From contig NZ_BAKJ01000023.1 in assembly GCF_000614125.1 (NCBI RefSeq), positions 1 through 64,000 of the forward strand: DNA of 64,000 nucleotides. The letters run 5' to 3'. The position numbers and the translations under genes are program-made. The stretch is from Bacteroides rodentium JCM 16496. GTDB lineage: Bacteria > Bacteroidota > Bacteroidia > Bacteroidales > Bacteroidaceae. Positions 55,739 to 63,343 of the stretch are shown piece by piece; positions within the stretch are counted from its first letter, which is position 1; each line of letters opens with the position of its first letter. A model generated the notes under the pieces. The model was not told where the DNA came from. It did no database searches and saw only the letters and a list, made by a program, of their open reading frames with translations.

Positions 55739-56367
55739 AATATCAAGCGGAAAATGCAGTCTCCAGCTTCTTCTACTATATGTGGAACGCCTGGAGCAAG
55801 GAAGAATGCAAGGCCGTATTTGGAAACATGCACCGGCACTTCTGGGATAAATGGTCCACGTTGGCGGACAAGTCCATATTCGGTGCCGCGGAACGATTCT
55901 TTGCCGAGTTGTCGGAAAATTATCAGAAGCAGCTTGTTGAGCGTGCGGTTATGCTTTATGACGGCAGGGCTTTCAGAAAAGAACCGGACGATTCCGACAT
56001 CCTTGTCTGTAAAGAATGCGGCTCACAACAGTTGGAAATTCAAGTATGGATAAATGCCAACACGGGTGAACGTATCAGCTATGTGTATGATGACAATGAC
56101 GGGCACTGGTGTGACGGCAAATGGTGTGAAGAATGTGTTGACCAGACCTTTTTCTGCACTAAGGCGGAATTCACACAAAAGATGCAGGATTGGTGGGAGT
56201 CGTGCGGTTTTGAGACAATGGAACAAATCACAGGGTTGAAAGTCTGTGACTATCCGCCTGCTGAAATTCCACAGGCATTCATTGATGCGGCAGGCCAATG
56301 GTGGGACAGCCGGGACTACGAGCGTAAACGGAAAATTTACAACATGTATAATACTAAAAACGAATGA
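55735..56367 (+). CDS. zinc-binding protein of the conjugative transposon (210 aa)
   Basis: The middle region has CKECGSQQLEIQVWINANTG and, later, HWCDGKWCEECVDQTFFC: two pairs of cysteines and more in a zinc-ribbon-like layout. The C-terminal part contains a W-rich segment (GQWWDSRDYERKRKIYN). It is coupled to the gene before by a 4-bp overlap. It may bind DNA or RNA. No named family recognised. Confidence 0.62.
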   Translation: MKYQAENAVSSFFYYMWNAWSKEECKAVFGNMHRHFWDKWSTLADKSIFGAAERFFAELSENYQKQLVERAVMLYDGRAFRKEPDDSDILVCKECGSQQLEIQVWINANTGERISYVYDDNDGHWCDGKWCEECVDQTFFCTKAEFTQKMQDWWESCGFETMEQITGLKVCDYPPAEIPQAFIDAAGQWWDSRDYERKRKIYNMYNTKNE

Positions 56368-56368
56368 T

Positions 56369-56578
56369 ATGCAGACTGATATTATCGAACTGATCAGCAA
56401 CTCATGCAGTTGCAGCCAAATGGAAGCACAGGAATATCTTGGCTCCGAACTTCGGAACTTGCGCGAATTGCAGGAACTGGACGATTTGAGGGAGGAGGAC
56501 ATAGAAACTGCGTGTCTCGGCCTCGGTCTGGACCTTGACTGTCTGGAATATTTTATCAACCGCCTCGCAGGGGCATAA
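56369..56578 (+). CDS. small UBA-like helical protein
   Basis: A 69-aa protein read from the ATG at 56369, 1 bp after the upstream stop. Helical pattern IELISNSCSCSQMEAQEYLGSELRNLRELQELDDL. Residues 1-40 have a helical layout reminiscent of UBA-like three-helix domains, but this is uncertain. Function unknown; it is one unit of the operon. Confidence 0.6.
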   Translation: MQTDIIELISNSCSCSQMEAQEYLGSELRNLRELQELDDLREEDIETACLGLGLDLDCLEYFINRLAGA

Positions 56579-56590
56579 TTACTTATAACT

Positions 56591-57613
56591 ATGGCTTATT
56601 TTCAGAATATACACTCATTGGCGGACTTGAAGAAGGAGTACCGCCGGCTGGCATTGGAGCACCACCCGGACAAGGGCGGCGACACCGCCATTATGCAACA
56701 GGTGAACACCGAGTTTGAAAAGCTGTACGGGATATGGAAAGACAGGCCGGATGTTTCCGCAAGCGCAAGCGGCTACGAACACGACTATTCGGGAGCGACG
56801 GCAAGGGAATACACGGAGTATGTCTATAACGAATACCGCTGGAAAGGCCGCAACTACAAGGGGCAACATGCCCCGGAGATTGTGGAGCTGACACGGACAT
56901 GGCTGAAAGAGACCTATCCGAGATACAGGTTTTCCGTCAGACGCGAAAACTGCCATTCCATCCATGTCCGACTTATGAAAGCGGATTTCGAGGCGTTCAC
57001 CAAAGAATCCGGCAAGGTCCAGGACGAAATCAACCATTACAATATCGCTTCCGACAAATCCCTGACGGACCGGGCCAAAGAGGTGATGACGAATATCTGC
57101 GATTTCGTCATGTCGTACAACTTCGACGACAGCGATCCGATGACCGACTATTTCAATACCAATTTCTACCTGACATTGGGAATAGGCAGTTACAAGCAAC
57201 CGTATAAGGTGGAGACACCCGAGCTGGATTGCAAGGGCAAGGACAGACCGGAAGTGTTCAAACATCCCGAAGGTGCCGCACACAAGGCTGTCCGTCAGGC
57301 GTTGGGCACAGCCCGTTTCGATTTCATCGAACACAGGAGGCATTCCGGTGAGATGATACTCGGAGAAGACCATTACGGCTCACAGGGCGAACACTATTTC
57401 TGGCCGAAGGATTACTCCAGCGCGAAACTGGCGCAGAAACGGATTGACAAATTGGAGAAAGCCGGTATCCGATGCAGACTCACGGGGTACAACGGCGGTT
57501 ACATCCGTTTTCTCGGCTACACTCCCGAAACGGAAGCGTTGCTGGAGAAGGAACGGCAGGAATATATCATCGCCCATCGGCAATGGCAAACCAGACAGGC
57601 AACAACCAATTAA
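56591..57613 (+). CDS. J-domain protein with LPD29-like region
   Basis: A 340-aa protein. It begins with a short J domain (LADLKKEYRRLALEHHPDKGGD) whose HPD motif is complete, so it could stimulate an Hsp70 such as the DnaK at 8.8 kb. Residues 85-145 (GRNYKGQHAPEIVELTRTWLKETYPRYRFSVRREN) match the large polyvalent protein associated domain LPD29 found in mobile elements. The last 60 residues form another small domain. It may act in refolding or unfolding proteins during DNA transfer; this is inference. Confidence 0.8.
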   Translation: MAYFQNIHSLADLKKEYRRLALEHHPDKGGDTAIMQQVNTEFEKLYGIWKDRPDVSASASGYEHDYSGATAREYTEYVYNEYRWKGRNYKGQHAPEIVELTRTWLKETYPRYRFSVRRENCHSIHVRLMKADFEAFTKESGKVQDEINHYNIASDKSLTDRAKEVMTNICDFVMSYNFDDSDPMTDYFNTNFYLTLGIGSYKQPYKVETPELDCKGKDRPEVFKHPEGAAHKAVRQALGTARFDFIEHRRHSGEMILGEDHYGSQGEHYFWPKDYSSAKLAQKRIDKLEKAGIRCRLTGYNGGYIRFLGYTPETEALLEKERQEYIIAHRQWQTRQATTN

Positions 57614-57618
57614 AACTT

Positions 57619-57990
57619 ATGAATATGGAACCGAACAATTTGAATGAATGGTGGGGCGGGCAGCCCGACGGACTGAAACAGGCATTCTCGCTCTTCCCCG
57701 ACAGACGGTGGGAAGAGGCGGACCTGTATCTGCGGATCAATATCCGCAACTACTGCCTACTGAAGAGAGGCGGAATGCTTCCCGAAGACAAGGACCGGTC
57801 TATGCTCAGCGAGATTGTCTGTGAGCTGGCCGATACGGAGCTGTGCCGTGCAAACGGAAAGACGCTCGAAGACATGTGCGATACGGACGGGGCTTTTCTG
57901 GAAGAGTACCAGGAGCAGTTCAACCGGATATACGATGAACTGGAAATGAGAATTACGGATTATATGAACGGACTATCAAAAAATATGTGA
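57619..57990 (+). CDS. unknown conjugative-transposon protein (123 aa)
   Basis: A 123-aa acidic helical protein read from the ATG at 57619, 5 bp after the J-domain gene stop. It starts MNMEPNNLNEWWGGQPDGLK and has helices near CELADTELCRANGKTLEDM. No family recognised; it belongs to the same operon by spacing. Confidence 0.6.
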   Translation: MNMEPNNLNEWWGGQPDGLKQAFSLFPDRRWEEADLYLRINIRNYCLLKRGGMLPEDKDRSMLSEIVCELADTELCRANGKTLEDMCDTDGAFLEEYQEQFNRIYDELEMRITDYMNGLSKNM

Positions 57991-57991
57991 C

Positions 57992-58705
57992 ATGAAAGCA
58001 AAAGTATTCAGATACAAGTCTGACGGTAATACCGTCGTGGCTCCTTATATGGAATTGGAGCCGTATGCGGAGAATGTATATCTCTCGTTGTCGAGAAAGA
58101 ACGAATATGGGAATGAGGACGATGACTGTTTCCATGTGGTCTGCCGGATTGAAAACGTTTATTTTTCCAGCGGGCAGTATTCACGCCGGTTTCTCAAGGG
58201 AGAAGGCCGCAGGGAGGAAGCCGCAGCTTATTGCAGGAACTGGATTGCAGATACGCTTCAGGGTGCGGAAAAAGGAACTTTTGTCAAGTCGCTCTCCATC
58301 TGCGTGTTCGATGCCCTCGGGCTCGATACCACCCCTTTGGTGCAAGCCCGTGAGGCATATAAAAGGAAACAGGAGCAGAAACGCAGGGAACAGGAGGAGA
58401 AAGAAGCGGAAGATCGCAGAGCGCGGGAAGAGCAACACCAGCGGCTGCTCGATGAGCAGAAACAGAAATTCCTGGACGGGGAACGGATCACGGGAGGAAT
58501 GTTCCTTGAAATCACCGGAAGGGACGGTTTTGACATCCATATCAGAACCAAAGGGACATTCAACAGGCATGTGAGGGGCATTGACAGAAACGGCACCGTC
58601 AGTTTCCGGAAAATCAAGGGCTGCCGGACACCGGACTTTACCGGATGCCATAAGGCCGTGTCCGCCTATCTTGCGTTCATAACAGAAAAAGAGGACAAAC
58701 AATAA
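57992..58705 (+). CDS. unknown protein with charged coiled coil (237 aa)
   Basis: The N-terminal 120 residues are alpha/beta (KVFRYKSDGNTVVAPYMELEPYAENVYLSL). Residues 125-165 form a strongly charged coiled coil (KRKQEQKRREQEEKEAEDRR). A C-terminal domain (FLEITGRDGFDIHIRTKGTFNRH) is beta-rich. It is the last gene of the operon; a convergent terminator follows at 58714. Function unknown. Confidence 0.62.
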   Translation: MKAKVFRYKSDGNTVVAPYMELEPYAENVYLSLSRKNEYGNEDDDCFHVVCRIENVYFSSGQYSRRFLKGEGRREEAAAYCRNWIADTLQGAEKGTFVKSLSICVFDALGLDTTPLVQAREAYKRKQEQKRREQEEKEAEDRRAREEQHQRLLDEQKQKFLDGERITGGMFLEITGRDGFDIHIRTKGTFNRHVRGIDRNGTVSFRKIKGCRTPDFTGCHKAVSAYLAFITEKEDKQ

Positions 58706-58713
58706 AATCCGGG

Positions 58714-58747
58714 GCGGTAACGGCCTGCTCCATGCAGCTGTTACCGC
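58714..58747. terminator. convergent terminator
   Basis: GCGGTAAC and GTTACCGC form the outer stem, with an inner CTGC/GCAG pairing, between convergent genes ending at 58705 and 58763. Confidence 0.7.
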
Positions 58748-58762
58748 TGCCGGCTTCCGGCC

Positions 58763-59107
58763 TCACAATTCACGGTTCAGCGCCATTGCCAGCGGAAACA
58801 TAAACCGGTTATAGGCTTTAAGCTTTTGTAAATTCAGTACATATCCGGCATAGGGATTGGTCAGATCGGTATAGAAGAATACATCGGTAAATCCTGCATG
58901 TTCCTCCACGACTTCACCCTCCAACGGAATCTCCTCCACATTGAACCGCTCCAGAGGCAGTTCTTCCAGACGGGCATGCTCCGCATTGCCCAATACGTTC
59001 AGGTTGCGGTTAAACAACACGAACCCTTTCTTGCTGTAATCCACACGCATGCCATACGGACGCTTCACAAGGAAAGCATCCGCCGCTCTCTTTATATAGT
59101 CTTCCAT
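58763..59107 (-). CDS. unknown conjugative-transposon protein (114 aa, minus strand)
   Basis: I read it from the ATG at 59107 (MEDYIKRAADAFLVKRPYGM). The larger frame would run into structured copy C. A TATTTTTG -7 box lies at 59127-59134, supporting this start. It is an alpha/beta protein (DYSKKGFVLFNRNLNVLGN, ...GFTDVFFYTDLTNPYAGYVLNLQKL) of unknown function and the only minus-strand gene in this block. Confidence 0.68.
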   Translation of the reverse strand: MEDYIKRAADAFLVKRPYGMRVDYSKKGFVLFNRNLNVLGNAEHARLEELPLERFNVEEIPLEGEVVEEHAGFTDVFFYTDLTNPYAGYVLNLQKLKAYNRFMFPLAMALNREL

Positions 59108-59199
59108 GATCCTGAAATTAGAATTGCAAAAATACATCTTTTGTCCGGCAATGGCGAACAAATCAGGAAGATAATCGCCATGCCCCATGCAAAGCACAC

Positions 59200-59384
59200 C
59201 ACCGTATATTTTATTTCCCACCCTGCAAAGGTAGTCCCGTGTCCTTTGTACCCGTACAAGGTCAGGCCCCTTCGGGGTTGGCTGAAAGAAAATCATCCTC
59301 GCTTCGCTGCGGTATTTTCTTTCGCCAAACCTTGCGGGTACAGCCACGGGACAGTCAGGCAGGCGAGAAATAAAAATACCGGCT
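59200..59384. repeat. long structured palindromic element, copy C
   Basis: The outer arm CCGTATATTTTATTTCCC pairs loosely with GAGAAATAAAAATACCGG. Inside are GTCCCGTG/CACGGGAC, GTACCCG/CGGGTAC, CAAGGT/ACCTTG, GAAAGAAAAT/ATTTTCTTTC and a CCCCTTCGGGG hairpin with a UUCG loop. It lies 41 bp before the DUF4120 gene and also upstream of the divergent minus-strand gene. Confidence 0.75.
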
Positions 59385-59425
59385 CCCGGAGCCGGACGTG
59401 TTTAACAGATAAAAATACAAAAGTC

Positions 59426-59716
59426 ATGAAAATCCTGAATGAAGAACATTTCGAGAATGTAAAGCGTTATGCCGAATCCATCGGTGACACCTCACTCCAG
59501 AAATGCCTGGAACGGTTGAAAAGCTGGGAAGAAAACCCTGACCATCCCAGCGAAATCTCACTCTACTATGATCATGCCCCGTACTCGTTCGGTTTCACAC
59601 AACGCTATCCCGACGGAAGGACGGGCATCGTGGGCGGCCTGCTCTATCATGGAATGCCCGACAGATCATTTGCGGTGACATTGCAGCCGTTCCACGGATG
59701 GCAGATACACACCTGA
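59426..59716 (+). CDS. DUF4120-type protein of the conjugative transposon
   Basis: A 96-aa protein read from the ATG at 59426 (MKILNEEHFENVKRYAESIG). The body (YDHAPYSFGFTQRYPDGRTGIVGGLLYHG) matches DUF4120 as I recall it. The family is found in accessory blocks of Bacteroides conjugative transposons and its function is unknown. The gene stands 42 bp ahead of the DUF3871 gene and behind structured copy C. Confidence 0.72.
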   Translation: MKILNEEHFENVKRYAESIGDTSLQKCLERLKSWEENPDHPSEISLYYDHAPYSFGFTQRYPDGRTGIVGGLLYHGMPDRSFAVTLQPFHGWQIHT

Positions 59717-59758
59717 CAAAAAACAATCAACAGTATTAACTTCATAAAATTCAAGATT

Positions 59759-60685
59759 ATGGAAACAACATTGGCAGTATTGGAAAAACAACGGCAGTTT
59801 GACTTCCAGAAAAACGGAATTGAAGTGATGAACTTCGAGACGCTCCAGCGTACCTACAAGGAGAACGACATCTACAACAACCCCGTACAGGGCATCTACC
59901 ATTACCAGGTCATCCGGCGCATGATGGACATCTGCGAGAAGCACAGCCTGAATTACGAGGTGGAGGAAATCTTCGCGGCCCAGAACAGGAACAAGACACA
60001 GCCCGGAGTGAGCATACTCCCGCAGGTGGAGCAGACACACGGGGAAAAGGCGGTGGAGGCGCACATCCTGCGCCGTATTTTCGCCACCATCCGGATCAAG
60101 GACTGGGAGACGGACGAACTGACCACGACACTGGTCGTCGCCTACCACCAGGACGGTATACAGGCAGCCATAGGCCCCTGCGTGAAGATATGCCATAACC
60201 AGTGCATCCTCTCACCGCAGCGGAGCATCTGCAATTACGGGAAAAAGAAGGTAACAACCGATGAGCTCTTCGAAACCGTGGACGGCTGGCTGGCCAATTT
60301 CGAGGTGAACATGAACGAGGACATCGAACGGATACAGCGGTTGAAACGCCGGATTGTCCCGATGGAGGAAATCTATATGTACATAGGTCTGCTGACCGCG
60401 TTGCGCGTCTCCCACGACAGTTCGGACAGGAACCTTTCATCCTCCGTTGAGACTTACCCGCTAAACCAGGGACAGATTTCCATCTTCACGGAAGAGGTGC
60501 TTAAACTGGCCATGAGCAAAGGACAGATTACCGCTTGGGAGTTATACAACATTGCCACAGCTATCTATAAGCCAGGAAAAACAGACTTCCCGGCCCTTAT
60601 TCCACAGAACGGAGCGATGGCGGAGCTTCTGCTCTCCCGTCTGCCCGAAGAAGCGGAAATACAGGAAGCGGTTACTGTAAGCTGA
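59759..60685 (+). CDS. DUF3871-type protein of the conjugative transposon
   Basis: A 308-aa soluble protein. Its pattern (FQKNGIEVMNFETLQRTYKENDIYNNPVQGIYHY and AAIGPCVKICHNQCILS) matches DUF3871, a Bacteroidales mobile-element family (the neighbouring DUF3872 is TraQ). Two closely spaced cysteines (CVKICHNQC) may bind metal. The last plus-strand gene of the block; a strong bidirectional terminator follows. Function unknown. Confidence 0.8.
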   Translation: METTLAVLEKQRQFDFQKNGIEVMNFETLQRTYKENDIYNNPVQGIYHYQVIRRMMDICEKHSLNYEVEEIFAAQNRNKTQPGVSILPQVEQTHGEKAVEAHILRRIFATIRIKDWETDELTTTLVVAYHQDGIQAAIGPCVKICHNQCILSPQRSICNYGKKKVTTDELFETVDGWLANFEVNMNEDIERIQRLKRRIVPMEEIYMYIGLLTALRVSHDSSDRNLSSSVETYPLNQGQISIFTEEVLKLAMSKGQITAWELYNIATAIYKPGKTDFPALIPQNGAMAELLLSRLPEEAEIQEAVTVS

Positions 60686-60719
60686 ACCGGGCAGGTACGT
60701 GAAACAGCCTATTACAGCA

Positions 60720-60755
60720 ATCGCCCTCTCCACAACAACCGGTGGAGAGGGCGAT
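60720..60755. terminator. bidirectional terminator at the end of the tra operon
   Basis: ATCGCCCTCTCCAC and GTGGAGAGGGCGAT form a perfect 14-bp stem with an 8-nt loop, between convergent genes ending at 60685 and 60810. Confidence 0.88.
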
Positions 60756-60809
60756 TTATCCAATTACAAATTACACTATATTATCCAAGACTTGTTCCTG
60801 ACGCATCTT

Positions 60810-61324
60810 TCACTCTTCAAAAAGCAGCATGTATTCCACTTTCCTTCTCCGTTCGATGCTCGGAACCACTTTCCCCTTGTAGCATCTGAAAGAGACATAT
60901 TCCTTATAAATATCCCGGTCACCAGACTCCAGCTTCTTCAACAGCCGGCTCTTGGGCATTTTCCCATATCCTTTCAGACGGTAGGCCCCCACATTATATG
61001 AAAGGACTGCGACCAATAAGGAATCACGCCCCAGATAACTGAACATGCGGCACAGCTTACGGAGGTCTGCCCTCAGAATGGAGTCGCCCTGCGCCCTGGA
61101 GATGCTGTTGGTGAAAGTTTCTTTGGGAAGCACCTTATGCCCCATCCCACATAAGGCCAATGCTTTCTCTCCCCATGCCAACCCTCGAATCGCTTGATAC
61201 ACTCAATCGCAAGACTGAACTTGTCCGGATTTGCCTTTACCGGATTCTCCGCCCTTGAAGGCATACCCGGAAAAAAGACCGCTGCGGAAAGCACCGCAAA
61301 CCATATTGCTTTTAACTTCATCAT
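60810..61324 (-). CDS. lysozyme-like protein of the tra operon (frameshifted)
   Basis: About 171 aa. It has a signal peptide (MKLKAIWFAVLSAAVFFPGMPSRA) and a phage-type lysozyme core (CIKRFEGWHGERKHWPYVGWG...LLVAVLSYNVGAY). The frame breaks at about 61144; adding one G joins GWG to HKVLPKETFTN. A periplasmic peptidoglycan hydrolase is expected at the end of such operons to open the cell wall for the mating channel. It follows traQ by 14 bp. Confidence 0.83.
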
Positions 61325-61338
61325 AGGCAGGACCGGTT

Positions 61339-61851
61339 TTATTGCCCGACAACTGTAACCGACAACTCCTTGCCTCCGGAAGTCGTGGCCGTATCCCCGT
61401 CCTCCGTCTCGTTGTTGAAACTGAAACTCAGTTGGAAAAGCTGTGCCGGCTCGCTGTTGTCCTCGAAATAGATGTCTATCGCCTGCTGGTCTTCGCATTC
61501 CGAAGTATAATACAGGCGGAATACCTCCCTATCCAGCGGATAGCGGTCATTGGGCAGCAGCACCATCCCGTCGTCCATGCGGAGCGTGCCCTTGCCGTCC
61601 GGCTGGAAATAACGGATGGTATAGCGGGCATCGGAAAACCGGCCTTCCCGTTTAAGTTCACATCGGACTTCCACCGTCTCGCCTTTTACGATGCGTGTGG
61701 GAACAGGCATCGTTTCCACCGTAAACGGATATTCCTGCTGCACGTCCAGATCATTGTCACAGGACACAAGGGCAACCGCCGCAAGTGCCACGAGCGTTGC
61801 CGAAAGAAATGCGGCCAACGCGCTTTTTATATTTCTCTTTTTCATGTTCAT
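61339..61851 (-). CDS. traQ: conjugation protein TraQ (DUF3872)
   Basis: A 170-aa lipoprotein-like protein. The N-terminal helix ends in VALVSC (a lipobox), then CDNDLDVQQEYPFTVETMPV matches DUF3872/TraQ of CTnDOT-type elements. The rest is a beta-sandwich (VRCELKREGRFSDARYTIRYFQPDG). It is part of the mating apparatus; the molecular role is unknown. It lies 26 bp behind traP. Confidence 0.88.
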   Translation of the reverse strand: MNMKKRNIKSALAAFLSATLVALAAVALVSCDNDLDVQQEYPFTVETMPVPTRIVKGETVEVRCELKREGRFSDARYTIRYFQPDGKGTLRMDDGMVLLPNDRYPLDREVFRLYYTSECEDQQAIDIYFEDNSEPAQLFQLSFSFNNETEDGDTATTSGGKELSVTVVGQ

Positions 61852-61877
61852 TTTCGTTTTAATGATTGTTGTCTGAT

Positions 61878-62753
61878 TTATTCCGGATTCCCGTTCCTGT
61901 TTTGCAGGTACTCGTTCAAATCCTTGTACCCCTTGTATAGAGAAGAGCAGTCCTCTATCTTGTTTCCGTAACGGCTGCGGAGAGCCGCCAGCGTTCTCCG
62001 TCCCGCCTCGTCACGGTCCAGATAGCATCGGATATGCTCGTACCTGTCCAGAAAGCCGTACGAGCGTTCCAGCAGTGCCACCGAGTTCAGCACGAGGTAA
62101 TCATCACCGCACCCGAGACCGAGAACCATCCACGAGAGGTAGTCGATGAAACCCTCGAACAGGTTGCAGGTGTCCGAACCGTTGTTTATCAGCGAGATGT
62201 CCTTTGGAGACAGGCTTCCCTTGAACAGGCGGCTGCGCAGTTCATACCCGCCGCTGAGATTTTTGAAACCGATGGCGAAATACCGTTTCCCGTGCAGGCA
62301 ATACCTGACTTCCTCGCAGTTCGGCAACGCCACATCGCTGCAAATGCCTCGTTCTTCCAGATAGCGGAGCAATACCTTGTTGTACAGCGGTCCGAAACGG
62401 ATATCCTTCAAACATTCCTTTTTATCGGGATCATCCTTGCCGTTCTCTTTAGAACGGAAAACCGTCTTTCTTTCGGGGGCCAGACCGCCATAAATCCTTG
62501 TGATGAAATCCGCTTGTTCCTTGAAATCACGGCTGTTTGTCAGTTCCCCTGCAAGGGTGAAAATATCACCGCCCCGTCCGGTTCCGAAGTCGTGCCAGAC
62601 ATTTTTACGGATGTTCACCTGGAACGAGGCGGTCCGTTCCTCACGGTATGGGGCGAGATACCAGCACTCGTCACCACGCTGTCTTTCCGGGGCATGTCCT
62701 GCCAGAGCCAGAAAATCCGTAATCGGAATCCTTCTTATTTCCTCTATATTCAT
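61878..62753 (-). CDS. traP: DNA primase-like protein TraP
   Basis: A 291-aa primase-type protein. An N-terminal zinc-type region (ECWYLAPYREERTASFQVNIRKNVWHDFGTGRGGDIFTLAG) resembles the CHC2 domain, although the cysteines are largely replaced. The Toprim part contains FEGFIDYLSWM and CYLDRDEAGRRTLAAL (DxD-like). In CTnDOT-type elements TraP is thought to prime the transferred strand. It is placed in the tra order between TraO and TraQ. Confidence 0.88.
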   Translation of the reverse strand: MNIEEIRRIPITDFLALAGHAPERQRGDECWYLAPYREERTASFQVNIRKNVWHDFGTGRGGDIFTLAGELTNSRDFKEQADFITRIYGGLAPERKTVFRSKENGKDDPDKKECLKDIRFGPLYNKVLLRYLEERGICSDVALPNCEEVRYCLHGKRYFAIGFKNLSGGYELRSRLFKGSLSPKDISLINNGSDTCNLFEGFIDYLSWMVLGLGCGDDYLVLNSVALLERSYGFLDRYEHIRCYLDRDEAGRRTLAALRSRYGNKIEDCSSLYKGYKDLNEYLQNRNGNPE

Positions 62754-62766
62754 AAGTATTGTGATT

Positions 62767-63343
62767 TTAATGGATTATTATTTTCAGCCCCAGCCCGAAC
62801 TGTGTCGTGAAGACGCCTAATGAACTGCCCCACAGGGCACGCTCACGCACATTGGCAAGCAGGACTATCCTGTCGGTAATGTAGGTTTCCAGCTCCAATG
62901 CGAGCGCACCGCCGTAGAGGAAGGCATCACCGGCAAGAAGCTTGAACCGTCGTGCATCATCCTGTCACCCCAGTTCACCGTCTCATATCCTACAAGGCTG
63001 AACCGCCGATGGAAAGGAACAGTGTCTTTGAAGGGTCGGACAGGAACTTCAGGTAATAGCCTCCCTCTGCCGTGAACTGGGCACGGGGTACGGATATGGT
63101 ACGATACCCATAATTCTTCAGCAGGTATTCCGCACCTGCCACCCAGCGGTCGGCTTTCTTCGTGTATCCCGACACCGCGAATCCGGTATAATAATTCAAA
63201 GGCCCTTTAGAGCCGCCCGCAAAACTGCCACGAAGTTCCACGCCCATCATTCCGGGAAGATACCGTTGGGCGTATGCCTGCCCTGAAAACAGGGCAAGCG
63301 ATACGGCTGCAACAAACATATAAAAGACTCTGCGCATACTCAT
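62767..63343 (-). CDS. traO: conjugation protein TraO (two frameshifts)
   Basis: About 192 aa when two bases (at about 62996 and 62941) are restored. The signal peptide FYMFVAAVSLALFSGQAYAQ precedes a beta-barrel-like body (YYTGFAVSGYTKKADRWVAGAEYLLKNYGY, LALELETYITDRIVLLANVRERALWG) ending in GLGLKIIIH. It is a periplasmic or outer-membrane part of the mating apparatus of CTnDOT-type elements. Its start overlaps the traN stop by 4 bp (ATGA), which supports the reading order. Confidence 0.82.

Noticed and set aside
47286..59231. TACCTTTGC at the left end of each structured copy as att cores (CTnDOT core GTANNTTTGC) or promoters
   Set aside because: The first base of the core differs in all three copies, the sites lie within a paired stem, and copy B would direct transcription only into the end of the methylase gene.
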